Assembly: GCF_000143415.4 (NCBI RefSeq)
Contig: NW_003314281.1
Coordinates: 1,797,149 to 1,861,148, forward strand
DNA length: 64,000 bases
Origin: Selaginella moellendorffii
Taxonomy: Eukaryota; Streptophyta; Lycopodiopsida; Selaginellales; Selaginellaceae
Reading direction: 5' to 3'
A program made the position numbers and the translations under genes. Position 1 is the first letter of the stretch. Every line of letters begins with the position of its first letter. Below the pieces are notes generated by a model, which saw only the letters and a list, made by a program, of their open reading frames with translations, was not told the DNA's origin and did no database searches. Below are positions 1 to 11,126 of this stretch, one piece after another.

Positions 1-168
1 TTGTATGTGATATGATAGCACCCTTCTAGAACAAGGTATGTTACCTACAACTAATATCATTTTATTATATTTTTTCTTTTAATAGTGACAATACTATAGT
101 ATAGTAAAGTAATTCTAAATCTTACATTCCACTATAGGGTGGCCTAAAAACCCTATATTTTGCACTAG
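1..168. repeat. Direct repeat, left copy (pair with 8113-8271)
   Basis: About 160 bp recurs in the same orientation at 8113-8271 with small indels and substitutions. Both copies contain the last codons and downstream flank of the minus-strand gene at 122-667 and stop matching just after a shared TTTTGCACTAG. The left copy may extend beyond the window edge. The pair brackets ~8 kb of decayed coding sequence, so it may mark the ends of a duplicated or mobile segment. No target-site duplication could be tested. Confidence 0.75.
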
Positions 169-667
169 CCAATGTAGTGTTTCCCAAGGGGATGTTGTTC
201 CTCACCATGAAGCGATAGTGGGTATGTGTCTGTAACTCATTCTTGAATCTATTGTACATCCACATGTGCATATTTTCCAGACCTGCCGTTGGGCAATTCT
301 TACAATGCTCAAGAAAAGTTTGTAAACCCATAGAGCCATTTGTCTTGTCCAAGAAAAAGTAGCATATTGGACACCGAATGTAATAGCGTTCTGTGCTTTC
401 AAGTAGTCCTGCCATGTCAGGAGCAAGATCTTGCAAAAACATGTGGCATTGCTCTTGAAGCGCTAAAGGTAATCCCTCTCTAGTAGCAAGATTCGGAATT
501 TCACATATAGGGAGCTCTAATTCAGCTTCACTAGAGCCCTCAGTAGAAAAAGGATTGTTATGTAGAGGTGAAAGTGGAATGTTGGTAGAACTTGGGGATG
601 GAGGTGGAGATTGATATGAAATGCTAGGGGGCCAAGTACGATTAGCAATGGGTCTCCTTTGAGCCAT
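122..667 (-). CDS. Unidentified 181-aa protein with a Cys/His zinc-finger-like motif
   Basis: This open frame starts at the ATG at 667 (MAQRRP) and ends with TAA at 122-124. An upstream in-frame TTG would add 12 codons but is unlikely to be used. The N-terminal ~45 residues are Pro/Ser-rich and look disordered. The middle carries CPIC followed ~20 residues later by HCKNC, a spacing that suggests one zinc site, close to a LxFLQDL helix-like stretch. The C-terminus ends RVFRPPYSGM. The 3' end is duplicated at 8221-8271. I do not recognise the family. Neighbouring zinc-binding remnants on the same strand (1272-2990) suggest it belongs to the same decayed mobile segment. It is intact as a frame, but expression is unknown. 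Confidence 0.45.
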   Translation of the reverse strand: MAQRRPIANRTWPPSISYQSPPPSPSSTNIPLSPLHNNPFSTEGSSEAELELPICEIPNLATREGLPLALQEQCHMFLQDLAPDMAGLLESTERYYIRCPICYFFLDKTNGSMGLQTFLEHCKNCPTAGLENMHMWMYNRFKNELQTHTHYRFMVRNNIPLGNTTLASAKYRVFRPPYSGM

Positions 668-756
668 TTCAATATAAACTTCTAAGGAGCTCAAGGAGAA
701 CAAAAAACCTACAATGACTATAACTTTTCTAGATAGTTTATATACTAAGTTTTAGT

Positions 757-896
757 CTTGGGAATGCGGTTTATTTATTATGACACTGACATTACCCAGA
801 TTCTTGGGACTGAGGTTTATTTATTATGACACTGAAAATATTCAGATTCTTGGGAACAAGGTTGATTTATTATGACACTGACAATACTCAGATTCT
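757..896. repeat. 46-bp tandem repeat, three copies
   Basis: Three consecutive units begin at CTTGGG at 757, 803 and 849, exactly 46 bp apart. Each contains TTTATTTATTATGACACTGA or a close variant, and they differ by a few substitutions. The array lies just upstream of the minus-strand gene at 122-667, so it is in that gene's 5' flank. It could be a subterminal repeat or a promoter repeat of the surrounding element. Confidence 0.85.
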
Positions 897-1271
897 TTAA
901 ATGTCAGTCTTGGAAATGGGACTTTGCTACACATATACACATGCCAAATGTCTATGGAAATAAATTGCAAGGAAATATAGACCACATTATAGTGGTAGAG
1001 CACGTTGGCACGCTACCATTCTCTCATGTGAGATTGCCTTTTAGTCTTGGAAATGTAGATAAAGTTGATTCTTTGATGTCATATTACTTTTGAGTCTTTC
1101 GAAAGATTTTGATTTCTTTTATCATTATTTACAAACAATTCCCAAAAACTTTTAATGAGGATTCACTGCAAAATATACCTTGGTCTTATCATATGAGAGG
1201 ATTGCGATATAGGCAAGCAATAGAGTTTTTAATATGAATTAATATGTAAATTACAAATGTCATGGAAAGTT

Positions 1272-2990
1272 TTATGGAGTAGATTTCTTGGCGCTTTCCG
1301 CTGTGCTGTTCATTTCTTCATTTCTCTTGCTCTGGACTGTTGTTTCAGAAGTAACAGGAGCATTTTTATCAATTGTGATAGTGGTCTCCACATTCCCAGA
1401 TGGGTAATAAGGACCAGGAGTGTAATATGGAGATTGTGGTAGTGAAATAAAATTAACATTCTCACATTCCTTTGCACTACAACTCTTACTCACAGATCTT
1501 GTATTTTCCTTGCTTCCCATCTTCTCAAGAACCCTAAAAACTCTTTTGAATGAAGGAATAGTATCCACAGCTGTAAAAGTATTCAAAATATTAAGTAGTC
1601 AAATCAAATATGACAGCTGTAATAGTTGTCATAATAAAATAATATAGTTTTATAAAAGATAGGTTCTCATGAACTTTGTCTTTTTTAAACAATTCAATCT
1701 TATAGAAACTTTTAACTTAGATATTTACGTATTTTAATATTTTAAAGTTTGCTAGAACCTTCATTTGTTCAATTTAGATCTCCTTTGTAATATTTCTTAT
1801 TGACTATGTTGACTTGAGTTGACTTGTGTTGAATTGAGCTCAACTCATGAGCTCAACTCAACTTTGGACCATCCCCGCTAGTAGCAGGTTGTACTCCTTG
1901 TAGTAAGTCTTGCAAGCTAACCTCGTTTAGTTGAGTATTTTGGCAACCCAGATTGAGTAAGGTGTTTGTGATAAAATCCTTAAAGACAGTCTTTTGAACA
2001 TGCTTTGGAGTTGCATATGAGTTTCTTATAGTCTCTTCCTGCATAGCATCTTTGAAACGGTTGAAATAACTCTTTTGTATCCCTTCTTGCATTGGATGTA
2101 TATGTGTGCCAATATACACTGCAGCTCTTCTAGCCACTCCATCCCATGGAAGAAAGAAGTACATCTTGGCCTCATAGATAGCATGATATAGAGGAGCATT
2201 TTTGCAGAATCAACACTTGAATCCAACAGTAATGGTGTCATAGATTGGAGGATTGACTGCAAACCCTTCAAAAAATATAGAATTTCTATAGCAGTCTTGA
2301 TTGCATGCTTCATCTACGCAATCTAAATACCCACCACAATGCATTATAGATACTGTGCCTTCAAAATGTTGGAAGTGCGTAGTCTTGATCTTGCATCAAT
2401 TATGGATATCTTGCTTGGTTTCCATCCCCTTCCGTTTGGAACTTGTACTATTGACAAGAGGTGGTAACTTGAAGAAAATGTTGCCATTGTAGGAGGATGG
2501 AAGCTCGCTCACGAGCCTATATAAAAACAAATGCACATTGATTGAGAGGTGCAAAAATTAAAAAGCATTGCTAACGGTTTTGAATATTGCTGAAGCAAGC
2601 TAGTGAATTCGATGCCGATACTAGCATGACTTCTCCACTTGAACTAAAAGAAGACAAAAGGATAACAACTGACTCTTTGGAGCACATCTTAACACTTTGA
2701 CTGAAGATCCAAAAACTTGAATCTCCTTCAACTTAGAATTCTATAAATCCTATTGCTATCCACCCTTGCCCACACCAGAAAAAAGAAACTTTGAGCATGC
2801 AAATATACTGGGTCATTACGAATTACAGCCTCTAAAGAAATAGAGCCAAGACGAAGATCAAAACACTGATATAAAAAACTTTTAGAAACAATACTTTGAA
2901 AAAATGAAAGAGGTGGGTGATCTTGAAAATGAAGAACAAACCTCTCCATCCTTCTCAATAGGTTTTGGAGTTCTCTCTCTCTTTATATCA
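1272..2990 (-). pseudogene. Decayed zinc-binding (WRKY-GCM1/FLYWCH-like?) transposase-type gene remnant
   Basis: Several minus-strand open segments join with few breaks: 2958-2728, about 2510-2170, 2164-1853 and 1586-1272. Between about 2340 and 2060 the translation shows HCGGYLDC then CNQDC. After ~25 residues comes a Cys-rich stretch interrupted by a TGA (FC just after the stop, 2205-2215), then RRAAVYIGTHIHP. This C..C/C..C/H-x-H order resembles WRKY-GCM1-fold zinc fingers found in many eukaryotic transposases and transposon-derived factors. The resemblance is by eye only. At least two stops disable it. Whether all four segments belong to one gene is inferred from continuity and strand. 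Confidence 0.4.
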
Positions 2991-3790
2991 CTTGTAAAAA
3001 TCCATAGTGAAATTTAAGGAGAGTAATAAAAAGAATGTCAATAATGTATAAAATGAATTAAAATTCTATAGCAAATTTAATATGTGCAAGTGTGATAATA
3101 TTAATATTATTGTATGTTTGATGTATGTATACACATAGATCCAAGGAAGGATTTTCAGCATGTGAAGTTTAATAGTCAATAATAATATCAATAATGACAT
3201 TCTACTATAGTGTGTTAATGCAAGAGATCCAATCTGATTGTCAACACGTGTGATATGTCAAGTTGTCAAATTTTAAGAGGTAGATGATGATAATTCTTGT
3301 CAAATCTTATTCTTCAATGACAAATTTGATTCATAGTACAACTTGAGATTTATCCATAATTGTGAATACTGCTCAATGACATTTAAAGCACATGCCTATT
3401 ATTTAGATCTAATACAACATAAAATAAATTTCTGGATAAGGATTCATCCATTCATAAATGAATATAGTATAACAAATTTTAATGTGCCTTATTTATACTC
3501 TTTAAAATTCTTATAATGATTCTAAAATATGTACAAAATATTGATGAGAATGTATCCTTTCTAGATAATTTGGAAAAAATAATATCATCTCTCTAATAAC
3601 AGAAAAATTGATAGATACTAGTTATATCATCATTAAAATATAAAAAATAAAAAACCATAATTCACATATAATAATATTGATAAGATAAGATAAGATTGAA
3701 GATATTGTGATGGTTGAGATTTAGGTTATTTGGAATGAACAGCCAGGATAAGAGATTGGTTAGGGTTAGGGCAGTTGTCAAGCTGCCAAA
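2991..3790. other. AT-rich stretch without recognisable gene
   Basis: No long open frame, RNA gene or clear repeat is seen. The sequence is A/T-rich and probably decayed. Confidence 0.6.
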
Positions 3791-3799
3791 ATTAGGTTA

Positions 3800-4085
3800 T
3801 CATGAGTGGAGAGTGTGAGAAATTGAAGGATTGAGTGTGAAGGAGATCGAGGGATTGAGCGTGCACGACATCAAGGGATTGAGTGCACAAGAGATCGAGT
3901 GATTGAGCATGCAAGAGATTGAAGGATTGAGCACGCAAGAGATTGAGAAATTGAGCGTGGAGCACATGAGTGCAAGAGATTGAGCACACAAGTGGAAGAG
4001 ATCGAGTGCGGGAGAGTGTAGGAGATCGAGGGCATGAGTGTAAACACGAGTTGAGATTGAGAGTGAGAGAGTGTAAGAGATCCAA
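3800..4085. repeat. Degenerate ~27-bp minisatellite
   Basis: Imperfect units of the form GAGATTGAGGGATTGAGCGTGCAA repeat about ten times. On the minus strand they translate as a 9-residue repeat (for example LLHAQSLD), which makes spurious open frames of 109 and 167 codons. The repeat explains those frames, so no gene is called here. Confidence 0.8.
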
Positions 4086-4491
4086 CATGATTGAGAGATC
4101 ATGAAGGAAAAATGCCACCAAAAATGAGTTTCCATTTGATTGTTTCCATGTTTTTTCTTCTTGCTTCTATCACCTTCGGTCACTGGCCCAAGCTTGACCT
4201 CGGGCACTTTAGCCACCCGAGGGGCTAACCTAATTTGAATAGCCTCGGCCCCTCGAGTGGCTAAAGTGCTTGAGGTGGCCCACCTGAGCTTGACTTTGGG
4301 CACTTGGCTGCTTGAGTTTGGGCCTATTTGATATTTTTATTTTTTTCTTTGATTGTTTGAATTTCTTATTATTTTTGTTTAATTTTACTAACAAAATTTC
4401 TTCTCTTGCAAAAAAAGAAAATTGTACCACTTAAAAAGGTTGTTGAAGCCGAAAAATTAAATTCAGCACTAATGAAGACATTACGATCGAC

Positions 4492-4938
4492 ATGTCCATT
4501 GGTACATCAACAAAAACACAATTGCTTAGAAGTCCACCACCTCCACCACCATCGCCTCCGCTATCACCACTTCCACCACCACCATCACCACCGCCACTAC
4601 CACCATTGCCACCACCACTACCACTATTGCCTTTGCCCTTGCCACCACTACCACCACCCCCACCATCACCACTACCACCTCCATCTTTACTCCTCACTGA
4701 CCCACCACGAGCACAAATCTTTGAAGTTGGGCAATCTAACGGTGTTCGTGATAGGGAACTTGAGGAACAACTTGGAGTTGATAAAGTTGCAGACCTTCTT
4801 GACAATGTGGTGGATAAGCACTTCCAAGAGACTATTATGCAAACGAGGGAAAAAGTAGTTTACCAAACACTTGAAGTACTCAAGTGGCCAGGCCTTTGTG
4901 ACTTGATTAGAGAAATCCCCTTTTGCCGTTTACAGTAG
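4492..4938 (+). pseudogene. Proline-rich N-terminal exon-like frame of the methyltransferase-like remnant
   Basis: This 148-codon frame has a long Pro/Leu/Ser run encoded by imperfect CCA/CCR repeats (about 4527-4690). A charged segment follows, with RELEEQLGVDKVADLL and then a helical region ending REIPFCRLQ. The same strand carries further exon-like segments to 7924. I infer, without splice proof, that this is the 5' part of the same gene. The Pro run creates long His-rich and Gly-rich open frames in the other frames and strand, which I reject. It could instead be an independent short extensin-like frame. Confidence 0.35.
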
Positions 4939-5049
4939 ACAAATCTTGTGTGCATAGCATCCAAGTATGTCAACCAAGACATATATAATTTATTCAAACA
5001 GAATAGCCTTATGATGAATATCAGTATGTTTTTAGTCTCTTTTTGCAAG

Positions 5050-5289
5050 TCAGGAACAATAGAGATCGTTACTATCACACTCGAGATTATGAATAGCTAG
5101 GATCCTATTTGGAGAAGGAAGTCCCAGGAATTTAATAACATGCTTATCAGACATCCTAAAACTCGATAGCTTGCAGGGACAATGTTCTAAATTATTGATA
5201 GTAACCACTGATATGGGGCTTGAATGAAGTGTATCAATAATCATTTTCGTGATGATCCCATCTACTATGTCAACATTCCAGTCGGCCAT
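5050..5289 (-). other. Short unidentified minus-strand frame
   Basis: A 79-codon frame (MADWNVDIVDGIITK at its start) has non-repetitive, protein-like composition but no recognised domain. It lies inside the decayed element and opposite to the plus-strand remnant. It may be a shadow or a displaced exon. Confidence 0.15.
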
Positions 5290-5619
5290 ATCTACGTGAG
5301 GGGACCTCTGGATGTCAACAGACTTATCTTGGCCTGCTAAAAGATCAATGCATAAGTTTTATAATTTTACCTCCAACTCCAATTTAACTTGTTTTGTCAT
5401 GTTTAAATGTAGGCCTGGGCAGTTTGCTGTTCAAAAGCAAAACCTTGTCCATAACATTGAACAACTTCGATTTCTGGCAAACTTGAGTAAGTATGACATC
5501 CACTAACATTATGGTGATGTTTGGCACTCACGCACTTGAAATGACAGTACAACTTGGTTTAACAACCCAATCAATTTTATGCTTGTTGTGTGGTGTAAAG
5601 TATGTCTTTCTCTTTCACT

Positions 5620-7924
5620 TTATAAGAGCCTCTTTTTATTGTTTTTATTTTTAGCCTTTGGTAAAGGTTAAGCAAGATGCTTACTAGCTTGCATATCCAA
5701 AGAAGAGTCAAGAAGAGCTTTTTGCTAAGTTCGTATAAATTGAGCACAAAATTTAGCATACAAAGTCTTCAAAGTTGAAGAAACTAGTATGCATTGTAGA
5801 CAATTGTAGGCTAAAGGAGTGGCTAGAGACTATAGTTGAAATTTCTTCTCATAAATATAAGTTTTTTATCACACTTCATTTTTCTCAATTGTGCATATAT
5901 TACTTTTGTAGTGAACAAAACTCTAAATGACATGATTTACAATATTGCAAAATTGAAGCTTCCATATAAGCAACAAATAGAGACTCTAAAGTTCCTCAAT
6001 ATCTGTTTGATAAACAAAGAGAAAGGACTGCCAAAACTATTTAAGAACATGATGAAAAGGGCTATCTATATCACACAAACTATAAGTGAAGGTGAAAAGT
6101 TCTTGACACCTCATATTAGTGACAATCCAGATGGCAGTTCATATTTTTTGACACCTACATCAACATATCATTGGAAACGATTGAAGAGGGGTGGCTACCA
6201 GAGAAGTCTACAGGCACATCAACTTATGATTGTCAACATAATTAGCTTTATTTCATGTGACGTGCAACTTACATGTATAACATGATTTCTAAGACTTTTT
6301 TTAAATATATATTGTTTACAGGTATCTTCAATATAAAGGCATGCCATTTGAGGCACCAGTTTGCACTCGACTTATTGCAAAGGGTGTAAAGGATGGAAGA
6401 ATATACCCAACAATGTTTGCAAGAGTTCCAAAAGCACGGAAGATAGAATGCCCTTGGGAGTTGGAGCTCCTAAGGAAGGAGACTTCTACATTGGACTAGG
6501 AACAAGTTGACAATGGAGATGAAGATGAGGAAGCTCTAGATCAAATTTGCATTCCACCACCAGACAGCCAGGATCAGACTCCAGTTCAACCATCAAACAG
6601 CCAAGATTCAGATTAGGTTCCACCAGTAAATAATGATGATCAAGTGGTTCATAGAATATCATGTCGACCTCAAGGTAAGAAAAAGTGAATTTTACAAATA
6701 AAAGGTGGTAATATATGTTTTTTGCAGCAATGACTGTTGGTAGTAATTTCATTTCAGCCTTTTGAAGAAAAGTTAGAGGAACTCTCATCAACAACACGCT
6801 ATATGATAGTAACATATTATTCATTACTTTTTTCATTCACTTAGCTCTTCTATAGATCCATCTTGTTTCCCCAATAACACAATGAGGCATTGTGGGTGTC
6901 TTCATTGGCTTTTATAGTAGATTGTTGACATCTTTCACAGAAGATGACATCAACATGGATATATGGTGCCAATTCAGCCGTTGGTGCCGAAAGATACAAA
7001 TGCTTTTGCTCCCAGTTGTGAATTTCATTCTCTTCGACTTTCCAGATGACTTTTCAAATATTGATGGGAAAGTTGAGGACTGGTACTTTCTTACACCTAA
7101 CCACATGCGTGATGCATTCCTTTTGTCTAAAGCACTTATGCTTGAAGTTGGCCATGTCATCGCCATCTTACTGAACGACCCCAATTAGATGTATGAGCTT
7201 ATAACGTGTGCAACAAAAATTCATTTCAAGTCATCCTCTTCCAGGTGCATTATAGATTCTATTGGCATCAATACTAGGGGCGTCCAAAGGAAGCCTAAAA
7301 AGGTGAGTATATATTTTATATTTTTATCTAATTTCTAAACTTTTTATTTTCCAGGTTATGATATGGACCTATCATGCCTTCTACAAAAACACATATGATG
7401 GGTTTCATGATAGCGAATGTGTAGCATATGTTTTGCTTGGGTATGATAGTCCCACTAACATCATACCCAACCTTGTGGATGAGCAAATCCATAACACATT
7501 TTTAGGGTATTGATTTCGAACTCTATCAGTGATACAAGTCTTGCTTAAGCTGTATTACGCACCAAATGGTGTTGTGATTGATTGCACAGCAGGTAGCAAT
7601 TCTATAGTGGAAGTAGCACATGACTCTAGTAAATCAGTATTTGGTATTGAAGAACATCATTTCTTCAAATGCCGGCTCAGAGGATTTTGTGAGTTGCCCC
7701 CAACCTCAAGGAGGTAAATTATGTTTATTAAAATTTTAATATATGTTTAGTTCTATTTTATAAATCACAGTCACCTGGAGTTTCTAGAATTGGAGGCTTT
7801 GAAAATCTCCCCGACTATGCAAAAGCCATGGCTCAATATATGCAAAGTGAATCTTCCCTACAATACCAATATAGGAGGAAGCATAAAAGAAATTAATATA
7901 TTGATGATGAAGTAGAAGAAAGTT
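5620..7924 (+). pseudogene. Multi-exon remnant resembling a beta-class amino-DNA-methyltransferase
   Basis: Protein-like segments are separated by intron-like gaps with good splice sites: 5'ss at 6675 (CTCAAG/GTAAGAA) with 3'ss near 6727, intron 7303-7354 (AAG/GTGAGT to TTTCCAG, phase 0), and intron 7714-7770. After 6892, FDFPDDF (about 7033-7053) sits where a DPPY-type motif IV would be, followed by a helix and VGHVIAIL. After the 7303 intron comes a segment ending PNGVVIDCTAGS...SVFGIE (7566-7640), which matches SAM-binding motif I (D-x-x-x-G-S then G-I-E). Motif IV before motif I is the beta-class order. In-frame stops (for example TAG at 7186 and TGA at 7511), plus others upstream, make it a pseudogene. 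An acidic linker lies at 6500-6670. The family call is by eye. Confidence 0.45.
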
Positions 7925-8112
7925 AATTGCATCCTTATCTGTCAGATGTAGTGAAAGTGTCAAATGTCAGTAAATACATCAGATATTAGTGATAGTGTTA
8001 GATGTTAATGATAGTGTCAGATATCTTAATTACAAATTATCATTCTCACTCATCACCATCACTTTGTAGCACTTGTGTGTTGTTATCTCCTCCTTCAACA
8101 TCTTGTAAACAA

Positions 8113-8271
8113 TTGTATGTGATATGATAGCACCTTCTAGAACAAAATATGTTACCTATAATTAATATCATTTTATTATATTTTTTCTTTTAAAAGTTAG
8201 TATAATAAAGTAATTCTAGATCTTACATTCCACTGTAGGGTGGCCTAAAAACCCACCATATTTTGCACTAG
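8113..8271. repeat. Direct repeat, right copy (pair with 1-168)
   Basis: This is the second copy of the repeat at 1-168, in the same orientation. It includes the last ~15 codons of the 122-667 gene and then stops abruptly, so it is a truncated duplicate of that gene's 3' end. Confidence 0.75.
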
Positions 8272-8789
8272 ATGATTCTTTTATTTACTAAGTTCAAGAA
8301 TGTTGGATTAGATATGAGAATTATCATCGTATCTCTCCTTAATTGTCCATGTTAATAAAATCAATTTAATTCAATTTAAGAAATATTGGTTACAGTAATC
8401 TCTCTAACTTAGAGCTCAACACAAGTATTTTGTTAGTAAGCTTATAGTGTTCACTTGCCATATAAATAATCAAAGAAATATATTTGATTGGAAATGAATG
8501 GATTGGAAATATTCATATAGAAAGAATTTTAAAACATAAATTTTCTATAATTCCCTCAATTTTTCTTTCAAAGAATACAATATTTGTTGTTTTGATACTA
8601 TTCCAATGCAATTTATAATATATTAAAAAATCAAAACAGTATTTTGCTAACTGCACATCATATGCTGGGCAATATCTAATTTATTAAATAAGATAACACC
8701 CCCAACAAACATATTCTGTTACCATATTTATTCAAAGATTTAGTAGGACAAAGATAATGATTTAGAATATGCCTGGTTTGGTGAGATAA
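8272..8789. other. AT-rich spacer, no gene seen
   Basis: No open frame or recognisable RNA is seen between the direct repeat and the F-box pseudogene. Confidence 0.6.
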
Positions 8790-9547
8790 ATAGGGTTTGA
8801 TGTAGCACAAACAATAGAGAGGCAGGATCTCGAGGATAGGATTCTAGCGTTATTGCATGTGAAAGCTTTGCTGCGTGCAAGATCTGTGTGCCACAGGTGG
8901 AGAGCAGTGATTGACAGTAAGGAATTTACCAAAGCCAGTCTAGCTCAGCTGACGACCTCTCCTACACGATCTACTCGCCAACAGAAAAGTGCATTGACGT
9001 GTTTAACTCGTTGTCCTGGTCGTGGCGGTGCCATCGGGAGTATGTGCCGCCACGTGGGTGGGCCTTGTGGACAAGGTCATACCCATACACGTGGCTACTG
9101 GAGGGCAACACTGCCTTGAAGAATGGCGGTCAACAGTTTGGTGTGATAGGCTATGACTTGGGATCAAACCGGTGTTGGATCGAGCATGAGTGGAGTGCTG
9201 CTCCTGAGGCTGATAGAATGGAGTCACTCCAGGCCATTGTACGGCTTGACAATGGTGATATGATTGTCTTTCTTTGGGATAGAGTGTTTGTTTCAAGGCC
9301 TGGTAGTTTGGAGAGGGTGCACAATTTCAATTATCCTAGAGAATTCTTGTGTCCAAGGGAACAGATAACAGTTTTTACTGGAATATAACACAAGTCCCTC
9401 TACTTGTGTACAGCTTATTACAGCTTTAGGAACGTAATATTTGATTATAAGAACAAAGAGTGGATAGAATCGGTCGGGCAAGTCAGAGAATTAGAGTCAC
9501 GTCCCAAGGAGCGTTTTGTTTTACCTTTTGCTGCCACTTTGCTTTGA
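8790..9547 (+). pseudogene. F-box protein pseudogene
   Basis: The frame opens after a TAA at 8787 with no ATG. It reads LEDRILALLHVKALLRARS and then VCHRWRAVID, a clear F-box (helix, L-x-V-K-x-L-L, V-C-x-x-W-R). Near 8960-8990 the reading shifts frame, and the C-terminal part continues at 8999-9388 with repeat-like segments such as SLSWSWR, GVIGYDLGSNRCW and MESLQAIVRLDNGDMIVFLW. Past the TAA at 9386 the same frame still reads protein-like (FDYKNKEWIESVG, then PKERFVLPFAATLL) to TGA at 9545. A missing start, one frameshift and one internal stop show it is dead. Intact relatives would be substrate adaptors of SCF ubiquitin ligases with a kelch-like C-terminus. Confidence 0.75.
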
Positions 9548-10473
9548 CGTTCTTTTTGTTTTTAAGAAAATTTGTAGAGACTGCGAGAATTTTCTTGCCC
9601 GTAATAGCTTTTCAAGTGGTGTTCGTTCGAAAACCTCAAAACTTCTTTTTGAGAAAGCTGTACCTGCTGTGTTGTGCCTTTCAACTACATTGTAAATATG
9701 ATGCAAGGTGATCTCGTCTAAATCTTCAGGCTTATCCAAATTAGCTATAAAGTTCATAATATTGTATTTGCAAAGTATCCCACATGAATCAAGTCATATG
9801 CCATGTAAAATCACCAATTGCGGAAAGGGAATTTTGCCACCAGTCTCCGAGGTTCACACTTCCATATATACAGACCAGGTCCAAGAGAGGATAGTCAACT
9901 TTCATCTCTGACACTCCCCATTGTCACTCTCATGCCCATAAATCCACATCGTGTAATTCCGTGTCACTGGATCCCACAGCGTTCCGAGAAACAAGATGCC
10001 ACAACGGCATCGCATCAAACAACCTCTTGGCTTGATCAAATTTCGAGTTCTTGGAGAGCATTGTAGCAAAATAAAAAAAAACCCTCATGCCCGAATTGGG
10101 CATGTGCCAAAAGCATCACGCTCCAGGATATCTGGGGCATCTGATCGAACAAATCTCTTCACAATCAACATCACCACTAGAATGGCTGCTTCCGCAGAGC
10201 CCTAAGAGGAAAGGATAGAAGGATAGCGGAAAGCATGGTTTAAAAACCGTCAAAAGGTGGAGAGAGAACCAAACCGAGTGCCTGCTTCATCACACAAAGA
10301 TCTTGTCTCAAAGTTCTTACGAAATGGATCAACTCTTTGGAATTCCAGGACAACTTCCAAGTTTGTGCCTGACGCGCTGGAGCTGGGTGAAGAGGTTGGG
10401 AAGGCCTCCCTGGATGAGATTGCAGTGGAGCTTCTCAACCTTGCTGCGAATCTCCTCGATCCTGGGATGCTTG
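9548..10473. other. Spacer with short frames only
   Basis: There are several 60-100-codon frames on both strands, none with a recognised domain. A CATGCCC/GGGCATG mini-hairpin is at about 10086-10104. The minus-strand frame at 10250-10438 may be a decayed continuation of the unidentified gene to its right. Confidence 0.4.
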
Positions 10474-10679
10474 TTATCGCCTGCTATAAACCTGTGCATC
10501 CACCTCCAACTGGGATTCTATCTGGAACTTGTCCCTCATCTTCTCCGGCCTCCATGTCCGCAGCAGCCTAGATATTAGCCAGGAGCACGAAGGAGTGATG
10601 CTGTCTGGGTCAATCTCCGAGTATCTATCTATCCACAGCTCTCTCGGCTCTAGCGCACGACCGCAGAGAGTCAACAGCG
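10474..10679 (-). pseudogene. Unidentified minus-strand coding remnant cut by the TRIM-like element
   Basis: Reading leftward from the left LTR, the minus strand has a protein-like stretch (CGRALEPRELWIDRYSEID, then LLRTWRPEKMRDKFQIE) ending at a stop at 10474. Its apparent start lies inside the LTR, so the gene has been interrupted. I do not recognise the family. It may be the downstream part of the remnant at 11496-12220. Confidence 0.35.
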
Positions 10680-10805
10680 TGTTGAGGTATATGCTCTCTA
10701 TGACATATGATCCTAAGTGGCAGGAGTGCCACTTCACTGATCCTATTATATATGATTATCCCTTCAAATCATCCTTGTCCATTGTAGCTTCCACATATCT
10801 TTTCA
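10680..10805 (+). repeat. Left LTR of TRIM-like element
   Basis: It starts TGTTGAGGTATATG and ends TTTTCA. It is followed at once by TGGTATTGGAGC, a variant of the plant initiator-Met-tRNA primer-binding site TGGTATCAGAGC. It matches 11127-11323 apart from a GGT-repeat expansion in the latter. Confidence 0.7.
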
Positions 10806-11126
10806 TGGTATTGGAGCATCAGAGTGCTGTCCAGAGGTAAGCAGGTAGAGGCAATGCTGAGTGTTGGGCTGTGAGAGGGAGGGAGAGAGCCATTAGGGCT
10901 CTAGCCAAGGAGGCTTGATTGAGGTTGAGACAATGGGAGCTTCAGCCGAGGACAATGAGTCCTTCTGTGTGAGATCTTGAGAGACGGCCATGGGACAATC
11001 CAAGAGGTAGAGAGTAGTGGGTTCCAAAGAGGTAGAGCTATAGGTTTTTGAGAGGGAGACATATTCCTATTGTGGATACAACAAAGTGCTTGGATGTAGA
11101 TTTATGTTATTGAGATTGAGAGGGAG

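Noticed and set aside
1805-1862. Cluster of three TTGAC (W-box-like) motifs and overlapping GAGCTC palindromes
   Set aside because: Lies at the 3' end of the minus-strand remnant, not in a promoter position, and short motifs are expected by chance.
3792-4303. 109- and 167-codon minus frames with a 9-residue repeat
   Set aside because: Produced by a 27-bp minisatellite; no independent coding evidence.
4406-4858. His-rich plus frame and Gly/Ser-rich minus frame over the CCA repeat
   Set aside because: Both are shifted readings of the same CCA/CCR repeat that encodes the proline run; composition alone explains them.
10086-10104. Small CATGCCC/GGGCATG hairpin as a terminator
   Set aside because: A 7-bp stem is weak and Rho-independent terminators do not apply to plant nuclear genes.
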